Positions 34,266 through 41,400 of a stretch of DNA of 54,405 nucleotides are shown one piece after another. The position numbers and the translations under genes are program-made. How positions within the stretch are numbered: position 1 is the first letter of the stretch; every line of letters starts with the position of its first letter. The notes under the pieces were generated by a model. The model was not told where the DNA came from. It ran no database searches and saw nothing but the letters and a program-made list of their open reading frames with translations. Source of the DNA: Candidatus Eisenbergiella merdavium (GTDB lineage Bacteria; Bacillota; Clostridia; Lachnospirales; Lachnospiraceae); assembly GCA_019119595.1 (NCBI GenBank), contig DWWS01000008.1, positions 1 to 54,405 of the forward strand, read 5' to 3'.

Positions 34266-35120
34266 ATGAAGTACCACATTGAGAAAAACTCCGTCCAGGA
34301 AACCCTGATCATTCCGCTGTATGGCCGGGCCCTTTGTACGCGGCGGTTTCCGGAGCTGTTCTCTGATCCGCTGGCGGAAGAGCTGCTGGAGCGGATCGAT
34401 TATGACTTCTCCCGACTGGAGCGCCGGTCGGACAGCGTGATGCAGGTATTCGGCGCGCTGGAGGTAGCCATGCGGCAGAGCGACCTCGCCTGGGAGGTGC
34501 GGGACTACCTGACCCGTCATCCGCGGGCGGCCGTGGTCAATTTGGGCTGTGGTCTGGATCAGACGGGACGGGCCTGTGATAACGGAGCCTGCCGCATTTA
34601 CAATGTAGATCTGCCGGAGGTCATCGCGGCGCGGGAGCAGCTGATCCCCATCGGAGAGAGGGAACAGAATCTCTCTGCGAATCTGAACGATCTCACCTGG
34701 TGCGACGCCATTCATGCGAACGTGGACGGAGCGGTGTTCTTTGCCGCCGGCGTGTTTTACTACTTCCAGACAGAACAGGTGCGGAGGCTCTGCGCCGCGT
34801 TGGCAGAGCGGTTCCCCGGCGGCCGGCTGGTGTTCGACGCGGCGGGGCCGGTGGCGGTGAAGCTGATGCTAAAGACCTGGATCAGGCAGGCTGCGATCCG
34901 TGATGTGAATGCATACTTTTCCGTCAAAGACGCCGCGAAAGAGCTGGAAGCCTGGTCGAATCGGATCGCTGTCTCCAGCCGGGGCTATATGCAGGGCTAC
35001 CAGACTTTGCGGGGGTCGGGGATACGGCTGCTCCACCGCCTGCTGGCACGGATTGCCGACGGCCCCATGAAGCTGCAGATCGTGCGGATGGATTTTGCTC
35101 AAGATCAGAACGAATGGTGA
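34266..35120 (+). CDS. SAM-dependent O-methyltransferase (LCM/TcmP-like)
   Basis: A 284-residue methyltransferase of the leucine-carboxyl-methyltransferase type: IIPLYGRALCTRRFPELFSD, then SAM motif VVNLGCGLDQTGR and the acidic strand YNVDLPEVIAAREQL. ATG 34266 is preceded by AGAAAGGT; the upstream frame from 34194 would begin inside the -35 box. It opens the unit that shares an operator with the ECF transporter, so it may act on the imported compound. Confidence 0.85.
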   Translation: MKYHIEKNSVQETLIIPLYGRALCTRRFPELFSDPLAEELLERIDYDFSRLERRSDSVMQVFGALEVAMRQSDLAWEVRDYLTRHPRAAVVNLGCGLDQTGRACDNGACRIYNVDLPEVIAAREQLIPIGEREQNLSANLNDLTWCDAIHANVDGAVFFAAGVFYYFQTEQVRRLCAALAERFPGGRLVFDAAGPVAVKLMLKTWIRQAAIRDVNAYFSVKDAAKELEAWSNRIAVSSRGYMQGYQTLRGSGIRLLHRLLARIADGPMKLQIVRMDFAQDQNEW

Positions 35121-35164
35121 ATTAAAAAAAGGACTTATGTAAAGATCTGTTCATGAGGGAAAAA

Positions 35165-35662
35165 ATGAGTTTATCTGTTTTTGTAATAGAATGTGTGATC
35201 TTTATGGCTGTCTTTGGCGCACTGGTATTCGGAATGCTGCTCGTGAGTCCCCTGACCTTTGTGAGCGATTATCCCCCGGAGATACAGGAACGGTACTATA
35301 TTTCGCAGCGAAAAGAAAAGAGCCGGCGGAAGATGACGGCGGCCATGGCTGTAAAAAAGGGAATTGGTCTGATCATTGCCGTCTTTTTACTGGCGTGGAT
35401 GGCGCACAGAGCGGGGGCTGCGTCGTTTGGGGAAGGACTGCTTCTGGCGTATGGGTATATGCTTGCATGGGCTGTTTTTGATACCTGCTTTCTGGATTGG
35501 GTGCTTTTCCCGAATATCAGGCGGGTGCGGCTGCCTGGAACGGAGGACATGGACAGGGAATACCATCAGAAATGGTTCCATGTGAAAGTGATGTTGCCGT
35601 TACTGCCGGTGTTCGCCGCCGGCGGCTTGCTCATTGCGGGGATCATGGTTTGGATCTGGTGA
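35165..35662 (+). CDS. Membrane protein of unknown function
   Basis: A 165-residue protein with four predicted helices (IECVIFMAVFGALVFGMLLV; GIGLIIAVFLLAWMAH; LLLAYGYMLAWAVFDTCFL; VMLPLLPVFAAGGLLIAGIM) and a basic loop (QRKEKSRRKM) after the first. I do not recognise a family. ATG 35165 has GAGGG upstream. It is between two methyltransferase genes in the same unit, so a shared process is likely. Confidence 0.7.
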   Translation: MSLSVFVIECVIFMAVFGALVFGMLLVSPLTFVSDYPPEIQERYYISQRKEKSRRKMTAAMAVKKGIGLIIAVFLLAWMAHRAGAASFGEGLLLAYGYMLAWAVFDTCFLDWVLFPNIRRVRLPGTEDMDREYHQKWFHVKVMLPLLPVFAAGGLLIAGIMVWIW

Positions 35663-35681
35663 CAGAAAGGAGCCAAAGCGC

Positions 35682-36314
35682 ATGGGACTTTTGAAAAAAT
35701 ATTTTAATAATACCAGGAAGCCGGAGGGCCTGGGCGGAAGGCTCATGGTCGCCATGATGAACTGGGGCCACGCCCCGGTGGCCCGCTGGGGGCGGAGCTT
35801 CCTGCGACTGAATGCAGACGCCCGGATCCTGGATCTGGGCTGTGGCGGGGGAGCCAACCTGGCCGCCCTGCTGAAACTGTGTCCGGATGGCGCCGCCGCA
35901 GGGCTGGACTACTCCGCCGTCAGTGTGGAAAAGGCGAGGGCCGTCAACCGCCGCGCCATTGCGGAGAGCCGGTGCCGGGTAATCCGGGGTGATGTGCGAA
36001 AGCTGCCCTTTGCGAATGACTCCTTCGACCAGGTCACCGCCTTTGAGACCGTCTACTTCTGGCCCGATCCGGAGGACGCCTTCCGGCAGGCGCTCCGGGT
36101 GCTGAGGCCAGGCGGGAACTTTCTCATCTGCAATGAATCAGACGGAAAAGACCCAAAGCAGGAGAAATGGTGCGGCATCATCGGCGGAATGACCATCTAC
36201 ACCGGCGAACAGCTCTCCGCGATGCTCCGGACGGCGGGATTTATCCGGGTCAGGATCCACCGGAAAGAAAAACGAAACTGGCTGTGCGTCACGGCCCGAA
36301 AGCCGGAGCGATAA
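35682..36314 (+). CDS. Class I SAM-dependent methyltransferase
   Basis: A 210-residue methyltransferase with SAM motif ILDLGCGGGANLAALL, acidic loop near GLDYSAVSVEKAR, and DSFDQVTAFETVYFW, then LRPGGNFLICNE as the post-II motif. AAAGGAG precedes ATG 35682. It resembles small-molecule or UbiE-like methyltransferases; the substrate is unknown. Third methyltransferase of the region. Confidence 0.85.
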   Translation: MGLLKKYFNNTRKPEGLGGRLMVAMMNWGHAPVARWGRSFLRLNADARILDLGCGGGANLAALLKLCPDGAAAGLDYSAVSVEKARAVNRRAIAESRCRVIRGDVRKLPFANDSFDQVTAFETVYFWPDPEDAFRQALRVLRPGGNFLICNESDGKDPKQEKWCGIIGGMTIYTGEQLSAMLRTAGFIRVRIHRKEKRNWLCVTARKPER

Positions 36315-36412
36315 GCAGGGTATGGGATGAGGAGCTTTGAAAGCGGGGTGGAACAATGGAGATTGAGAAAACCAATGTATCAAGCGCGGGATTTTAAGGC
36401 GTTTTATACCCT

Positions 36413-36490
36413 GCAGGCGGCCACCTGGCTCTGATGGTACAGCTGGAGCAGTGCGCGGATCTGGTGGCAGGATATATCCGTGCCCATTGA
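36413..36490 (+). pseudogene. C-terminal remnant resembling an alpha/beta hydrolase
   Basis: This frame reads AGGHLALMVQLEQCADLVAG then YIRAH and stop. GGHLALMxQxEQ is the usual histidine-bearing C-terminus of alpha/beta hydrolases. No start codon or upstream part is present in this frame. It is the only gene-like piece in the 36315-36520 gap. Confidence 0.45.
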
Positions 36491-36520
36491 AATACGTAGT
36501 ATGCAGCAGCGTTATGAAAT

Positions 36521-36565
36521 TGAATGAATATTATTCATTGACATTTTAAAAAAAAGTGCTATACT
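36521..36565 (+). promoter_or_regulatory. Promoter and palindrome of the tetR gene
   Basis: TTGACA (36538-36543), 16 bases, TATACT (36560-36565). The palindrome AATGAAT-ATT-ATTCATT (36523-36539) overlaps the -35 box, as expected for autorepression by the TetR protein. Confidence 0.75.
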
Positions 36566-36589
36566 GACAGATGGAAAGGAGGTTCAAAT

Positions 36590-37150
36590 ATGCGGATTAC
36601 GAAGGAGCCGGAAGAGCGCAAACAGGAGATATTTGATGCTGCTCTCAAATTGTTTGGCGAAAAAGGCTATGAAAAAACTACGATCGCAGATATTGCGAAA
36701 GCGATCGGAGTGGCACAGGGATTATGCTATCGTTATTTTCCATCCAAAGAAGTATTGTTTGACAGCGCCATTGATCAGTATACCGACATACTGGTGGCTC
36801 AATTTGCTGACCTGGCAGAAAACAGCGATATTCCTCTGAAAGAATTCATTGAGAAGATGCCGACTACCGTGGAAGATAAAAATACAAAATATTACGCGGT
36901 TTTCCATGGCCCTCAAAACAAAAAATTTCATGATCAGCTCTCGCTCAAAACATGCGAGAAGCTGGTTCCCATCGTAGAAAAGCTGCTGCTGCAAGCCAGG
37001 CAGAAAGGAGAGATACAGCTTGCGGATTTACCAACAGCCGCAGCATTTTGTGTTTACGGGCAGCTTGGTATTCTGCTGGAAAACGGTATGGATCAGAAAG
37101 AAAAAGCAGATCGGATCCGGACGTTTCTCATTTACGCCCTGCAGCTTTGA
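36590..37150 (+). CDS. TetR-family transcriptional repressor
   Basis: A 186-residue TetR regulator. The N-terminal DNA-binding domain reads RKQEIFDAALKLFGEKGYEK, TTIADIAKAIGVAQGLCYRY, FPSKEVLFDSA. GGAAAGGAGG precedes ATG. It sits before a MATE exporter; palindromes at 36521 and 37211 share the GAATGA/TCATTC halves, so it likely represses itself and the exporter. Confidence 0.92.
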   Translation: MRITKEPEERKQEIFDAALKLFGEKGYEKTTIADIAKAIGVAQGLCYRYFPSKEVLFDSAIDQYTDILVAQFADLAENSDIPLKEFIEKMPTTVEDKNTKYYAVFHGPQNKKFHDQLSLKTCEKLVPIVEKLLLQARQKGEIQLADLPTAAAFCVYGQLGILLENGMDQKEKADRIRTFLIYALQL

Positions 37151-37155
37151 AACAG

Positions 37156-37200
37156 CCCCTGCTATAATGCGCATGTTGCATAAAGAAGCAGGGGTATTTC
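37156..37200 (+). terminator. Stem-loop after tetR
   Basis: CCCCTGCT (37156-37163) pairs with AGCAGGGG (37187-37194), followed by TATTTC. A weak terminator candidate between tetR and the MATE gene. Confidence 0.5.
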
Positions 37201-37210
37201 AAAAAATCAA

Positions 37211-37261
37211 TTATGAATGATATTCATTCATAAACGTCTGCACAGGCGCAGACGTTGTTTT
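37211..37261 (+). promoter_or_regulatory. TetR-type operator and hairpin before the MATE gene
   Basis: TTATGAATGA-TAT-TCATTCATAA (37211-37233) is a perfect 10-3-10 palindrome that matches the half-sites in front of tetR. It is followed at once by AACGTCTGC/GCAGACGTT (37233-37256) and GTTTTAG, a hairpin that could attenuate or terminate. Confidence 0.75.
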
Positions 37262-37316
37262 AGCTCGTTATAGAAGTACGCTGTTTGCTCAGCAGAGCAG
37301 AAAGGAAAATGTTATT

Positions 37317-38657
37317 ATGACAACAGAAATTGATTTTATCGGCGGTAATACAAAACGCTGCCTCATGGCAATGGCGCTGCCGATGATTGCCGCCATGTTT
37401 TTAAATATGATGTATAATCTTGTTGACAGTCTTTGGATCGGAAATTTGCTGGGAGAAACTGCTTATGCCGCTCTGACAAACGCAACTCCGATCATTCTGA
37501 TTTTGACTTCGGTTGCTATGGGGGCGACAAACGGGGTATCTATTTTGCTCTCACAGGCTATTGGGGCAAAGGATAAAAATCGGACGGAAAGTCTGATCGC
37601 TACCTCTTTCTGCGTTGCCGTAGTTTTTTCCGTTCTTGTGACAGTCGTACTGGAACTTTTTCTCCCGGGTATTTTAAAAGCCTTAAATACTCCGGCAGAA
37701 ACCTGTGATATGGCATACAGCTACTTATCCATTTATGTGTCGGGGTATCTTGCGATTTACCTGTACTGCTATTTTGCCGCCGTTTTGCGCAGCTTTGGAA
37801 ATTCTATGTTTCAGGCGGCCGCCATGCTGACAACGACAATCTTAAATGCGGTTCTCGACCCTGTTTTCATTCATTTTATCGGATTCAACGGCGCTGCAAT
37901 CGCTACCCTGCTCTCAGAAGCAATCTGCCTTCTGTTTATGCTGGTCTATCTCAAAAAGAAGAAATTGTTTACATTCAGGATTTCCGGTTTTGATAAGTCC
38001 GACATATTTCCTTTGATTCAGAAAGCGATTCCCTCTGTCATTCAGCAAAGTATTCCGGCAATCAGCACGACTTTTCTTACAGCTCTTGTCAGTACCTACA
38101 GCGTCACCGCAATAGCGGCATATGGGGTAACAGGGAAGCTGGAAACCATCCTTTTCTATCCGGCGATGGCCCTGAATATGGTTCTGACTACCATCATCGG
38201 GCAGTGTATCGGCGGCGGGCGATATGACCGGGCAAAAGACTATCTGAAATGCGCGTTGGGATATGGCTGTTGCCTGCTCATGCTCCTTTCTGCTCTGGTG
38301 GTCGGATTTTCAAAGCAGCTTTCCGGCTTATTTATCAAAAGCAGTGATGTTGCAGGTATTGTCGGAACATATTTTTTGATTGTCAGTGCCGGCTATGTTC
38401 TTAACACAGTTACAAATTGCTGTCTGGGCGCCCTCAATGGCATGGGAAAACCCTCAAAAAGTATGTTCCTGATGATTTTCTACTATATTGTGGTTCGGAT
38501 GCCCCTGGCCTGTCTGCTTTCTTTTTGTGGCTTTGGCCTGAATGGGATCTGGATTGCGGTACTGGTCAGCCATGTGGTTGCATGTGCCGCTGCCAGCATC
38601 TCCGGAACGGTATCTTTCAAAAAGCCAGGGCGGCACAGCAGGCTCACTATGACCTGA
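37317..38657 (+). CDS. MATE-family efflux transporter
   Basis: A 446-residue MATE protein with duplicated halves (LPMIAAMFLNMMYNLVDSLW; IPSVIQQSIPAISTTFLTAL) and about twelve helices. It is controlled by the adjacent TetR protein through the palindrome in its leader. It probably exports drugs or toxic compounds. Different from the MATE at 25008 and of lower GC. Confidence 0.9.
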   Translation: MTTEIDFIGGNTKRCLMAMALPMIAAMFLNMMYNLVDSLWIGNLLGETAYAALTNATPIILILTSVAMGATNGVSILLSQAIGAKDKNRTESLIATSFCVAVVFSVLVTVVLELFLPGILKALNTPAETCDMAYSYLSIYVSGYLAIYLYCYFAAVLRSFGNSMFQAAAMLTTTILNAVLDPVFIHFIGFNGAAIATLLSEAICLLFMLVYLKKKKLFTFRISGFDKSDIFPLIQKAIPSVIQQSIPAISTTFLTALVSTYSVTAIAAYGVTGKLETILFYPAMALNMVLTTIIGQCIGGGRYDRAKDYLKCALGYGCCLLMLLSALVVGFSKQLSGLFIKSSDVAGIVGTYFLIVSAGYVLNTVTNCCLGALNGMGKPSKSMFLMIFYYIVVRMPLACLLSFCGFGLNGIWIAVLVSHVVACAAASISGTVSFKKPGRHSRLTMT

Positions 38658-38670
38658 TCTGGGAGGACAG

Positions 38671-38769
38671 GACGGCGCAGATTTCGATGCGTTCAAGCTG
38701 GAGGGAACAGTCAGCCACGACCGGGAGCTCATGTATCGGTGCTGCTACAGAGCCATTGCCCTTACATAG
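38671..38769 (+). pseudogene. Orphan C-terminal fragment
   Basis: A frame directly after the MATE gene reads DGADFDAFKLEGTVSHDREL then MYRCCYRAIALT and stop, with no start codon. It looks like a real protein end but the family is not recognised. The 38770-38885 remainder holds an inverted repeat (GGAACGCA...TGCGTTCC) and nothing else. Confidence 0.35.
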
Positions 38770-38885
38770 GTCTCTGGAACGCAGGAGGGATTTTTTGCGT
38801 TCCGGAAACTTTTGGAAAATAATCTTACTGGATTATCAGAATAAAAACAGCCAGATGCTCTTTATTTTTAAGACATCCGGCTATG

Positions 38886-39230
38886 CTACTTATGATTATT
38901 TTGTTTTTCCTCCTGCAGCCGCTGCGCCTCCCTGTCAAATACATGAGAAATATCGTACAACTCCGGTACATCAGAAATGGTACAGATGTGCACACAATAA
39001 TTCAGCCACGGAAATTCTTTCGTCATCTGGTAGACTATGGACATCGCTCTTGCCTCTGACATCGCTTCGATGGAGTGATACCCGGAGCCCTGTATGTGTT
39101 CAAAGCCATTTCTTTCAAAATAAGAACGTACATCATAATACGCATTATGCCAGTCCCCTTTGGGATAATGTTGCTGTAGGGCTTCTGTATCCAGATCAAA
39201 ATTAAGCCCCTTTCTCTGTGAATTGTCCAT
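38886..39230 (-). CDS. VapD-like protein (candidate toxin ribonuclease)
   Basis: A 114-residue protein resembling VapD: RKGLNFDLDTEALQQHYPKG, YYDVRSYFERNGFEHIQGSG, YHSIEAMSEARAM. VapD proteins have a Cas2-like fold and some are ribonucleases in toxin-antitoxin pairs. It lies 3 bases after a 96-codon ORF, and its AAGGAA ribosome site overlaps that gene's end, so they are translated together. Toxicity is inferred from family. Confidence 0.65.
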   Translation of the reverse strand: MDNSQRKGLNFDLDTEALQQHYPKGDWHNAYYDVRSYFERNGFEHIQGSGYHSIEAMSEARAMSIVYQMTKEFPWLNYCVHICTISDVPELYDISHVFDREAQRLQEEKQNNHK

Positions 39231-39233
39231 CCG

Positions 39234-39524
39234 CTAGTTCCTTATAAAATCTGTGATCAGATTCTCTTTTTCATTGCCGTTATACCAGAAACACTCCTGC
39301 AGATGATCCGTGATCCGGCGGGAGCTTTTCACGGCAAAGAGAGCAGCCCAGAACCTTCCATAGTCCTGCTTCCGTCCACGGTCAAGATAGACTCTTTTCC
39401 CAGGTTGCCTGTTTGCGCAGCTCAGATCTTCTTTCTCAAAAATCTGGTCAGTTTCCTCACAAATCCGCTCCATATCCGTCGGTGTCAGATTTTTTGTATC
39501 AAATTGAATCTCCACTTTATACAT
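39234..39524 (-). CDS. Small partner of the VapD-like protein (candidate antitoxin)
   Basis: A 96-residue protein (MYKVEIQFDTKNLTPTDMER at the start; RVYLDRGRKQDYGRFWAALF in the middle). I do not recognise a named family. It is upstream of and coupled to the VapD-like gene, the usual order for an antitoxin. Its own regulatory site was not identified. Confidence 0.6.
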   Translation of the reverse strand: MYKVEIQFDTKNLTPTDMERICEETDQIFEKEDLSCANRQPGKRVYLDRGRKQDYGRFWAALFAVKSSRRITDHLQECFWYNGNEKENLITDFIRN

Positions 39525-39616
39525 AATATCCTGCCTTTCAGGGGGCGTTTTCTATTTCTCTTCGTTTCTATTTTATCATGCCAGTTTGAGAATGTCATGC
39601 TTTTTTGAAAACAGTC

Positions 39617-40330
39617 TCATCCTGCCGTTTCCCGCCCTGCCTTTTCGCCCAGTCTCTCCGGCACCCGAAAGGAAGAAACCGCATCGATCAGCAAGGAGGA
39701 AACCGTCACAGTTACGAGAGAATAGGCGATCCTCGTTACCGGAATATAGCTTAAAGACAGCGCAAGCACCGTCAGATCGGTCGCCAGGTAGGCCCTGGAT
39801 ATCTTGCAGCCGGTAATCTTTGAAATGACGAGCGCCAGCGCGTCGTCCCCGCCGCTGGAAATACCCTGCCGCACGATGATTCCCACACCGACGCCCACAA
39901 AGCAGGCCCCGAAGACGGCGGCAAGAAGCGGATGGGCGCTCAGGTCCGGAAGACGGAAGGGAACGACCTCCCAGAACCGCAGGAAGAAAGCCAGGGACAG
40001 GGTGGCCGCGATGGAACGGGGCAGGAAAGCCTTCCCCAGATATTTGAAGCCCGCCGCGTAGCTGATGGCGTCCAGGATGGGGGAGAGCAGGGAGGCGGGG
40101 ATATGGAACCAGTAATTTAACAGAAGGATCATCCCCAGTACGCCGCCCTCCGTGATGTGTACCCGTTGATGGATGTTCACCATGCCGAAGGCGGAGATGG
40201 CCGTCCCGGCAAGGATGGACAGAAGGATCTTGGGAGGGAACAGCCTCCGCCCCTTATCATACAGGGAACGCAGAGCGGAAAGCTGTTCTGCGGACAGCCT
40301 GTTTTTCAAAAAATTCGTTAAAGCCTGCAA
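39617..40330 (-). CDS. YitT-family membrane protein
   Basis: A 237-residue protein with five to six helices and YitT features (GTAISAFGMVNIHQRVHITE, GGVLGMILLLNYWF, GISSGGDDALALVISKITG). The start is TTG 40330 with AGAGGT 6 bases upstream. It lacks the C-terminal DUF2179 cytosolic domain common in longer YitT proteins. Function unknown. Confidence 0.83.
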   Translation of the reverse strand: MQALTNFLKNRLSAEQLSALRSLYDKGRRLFPPKILLSILAGTAISAFGMVNIHQRVHITEGGVLGMILLLNYWFHIPASLLSPILDAISYAAGFKYLGKAFLPRSIAATLSLAFFLRFWEVVPFRLPDLSAHPLLAAVFGACFVGVGVGIIVRQGISSGGDDALALVISKITGCKISRAYLATDLTVLALSLSYIPVTRIAYSLVTVTVSSLLIDAVSSFRVPERLGEKAGRETAG

Positions 40331-40403
40331 AATAAAACCTCTTTTCTTGTATTATGAAAAATGTCACTGTCGCCCGGCAATTGCCGCCGGGAATCTGCTG
40401 TTT

Positions 40404-40445
40404 TCTTTGAGTGTAAACTCTGGTATAATACCAGGGTCAAGACCC
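40404..40445 (+). promoter_or_regulatory. Candidate promoter of the merR gene with dyad
   Basis: TATAAT (40424-40429) lies at the centre of CTGGTATAATACCAG (40420-40434), followed by GGGTC-AA-GACCC (40434-40445). No good -35 box is seen at 17 bases, as at many MerR-activated promoters where the spacer is overlong. Regulation by the MerR protein is inference. Confidence 0.35.
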
Positions 40446-40503
40446 TTTCAAAATATTTTTACTTTCAAAAAGATTTTCACACAAGCCGGAGGAACCTCTA
40501 AAT

Positions 40504-41355
40504 ATGAAGGAATACTATACGATCAGCGAGATTTCCCGCCTGTACGGGATCGGCATCGACTCCCTGCGCTATTATGAAAAGATCGGCGCGCTCTCTCCCG
40601 GACGGGGGGAGAACAATTATCGTCTCTATTCCCTGAAGGATATCTACCGGCTGAACATCATCCGGGATCTTCTCATGCTGGGTTTTTCCGTGAAGCAGAT
40701 TGGAGAATATCTGGACTGCCAGAATCTGAAAAGCACCTTAAGCATGCTGGAGCGGGAAAAGGAAAAGGTGCGGCAGCAGCAGGAAAGGCTTGCGCAGATT
40801 GAGCGTGCGATAGAGGACAGGGTTGCGCATCTGGAAAAATATGAGAAAAAAGAGGCAGGAAGCTTCGAGCTTCTTCACAGCCCGGCCAGGTACTGCCTGC
40901 GGCTCAATACAAAGATCAGGCGGGACGAGGAGATGGACTATGCGGTGAAAAAGCTGCAGAAGCGGCATGAGGATAAGATCAGAAGCCTTGGGGAGCGGGA
41001 GATCGGGGCAAGCGTGTCGCCGCAGGATGTGGAGGCCGGGATCTATAATCTGTTCCACTCGGTTTTCATCATTCTGGACGATATCATCCTGGACGAGCCT
41101 CCGGCGGAGGAAGGAGAGGGCCTTCTCGTCCTGCCGGAGGGGGAGTATCTGACGGTTTATTATCGCGGCAGCTATCGCCAGTCCCCGGATCGGATCCGGG
41201 AGCTGATGAAGGAAGCGAAGCGGCGCGGCCTTACGATCTGCGGGGACATCCTGGAATGGTATCCGGTGGACAACCGGTATACGGTCGAGCCGCGCGAATT
41301 TGTCACCAGGCTGGAGGCGAGGGTGCTTCCTGAAGGAAAAGAAGGGACGCTGTGA
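40504..41355 (+). CDS. MerR-family regulator with GyrI-like sensor domain
   Basis: A 283-residue protein. The N-terminal MerR winged helix reads YYTISEISRLYGIGIDSLRY then YEKIGALSPGRGENNYRLY; a coiled helix (EREKEKVRQQQERLAQIERA) follows; the C-terminal part (about 125-283) ends like GyrI/BltR effector domains (GEYLTVYYRGSYRQSPDRIR, EWYPVDNRYT). It is a probable drug-responsive activator, but the next ABC genes face the other way, so its target is not certain. Confidence 0.85.
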   Translation: MKEYYTISEISRLYGIGIDSLRYYEKIGALSPGRGENNYRLYSLKDIYRLNIIRDLLMLGFSVKQIGEYLDCQNLKSTLSMLEREKEKVRQQQERLAQIERAIEDRVAHLEKYEKKEAGSFELLHSPARYCLRLNTKIRRDEEMDYAVKKLQKRHEDKIRSLGEREIGASVSPQDVEAGIYNLFHSVFIILDDIILDEPPAEEGEGLLVLPEGEYLTVYYRGSYRQSPDRIRELMKEAKRRGLTICGDILEWYPVDNRYTVEPREFVTRLEARVLPEGKEGTL

Positions 41356-41365
41356 GGGAAGCGAA

Positions 41366-41394
41366 GAAAAAAACGGGGGCCAAGCGCCCCCGTT
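41366..41394 (-). terminator. Terminator of the heterodimeric ABC operon
   Basis: On the minus strand ACGGGGGC-GCTTG-GCCCCCGT is followed by a run of Ts (complement of 41367-41373). It lies 6 bases beyond the stop of the second ABC gene. Confidence 0.85.
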
Positions 41395-41400
41395 ACACAG

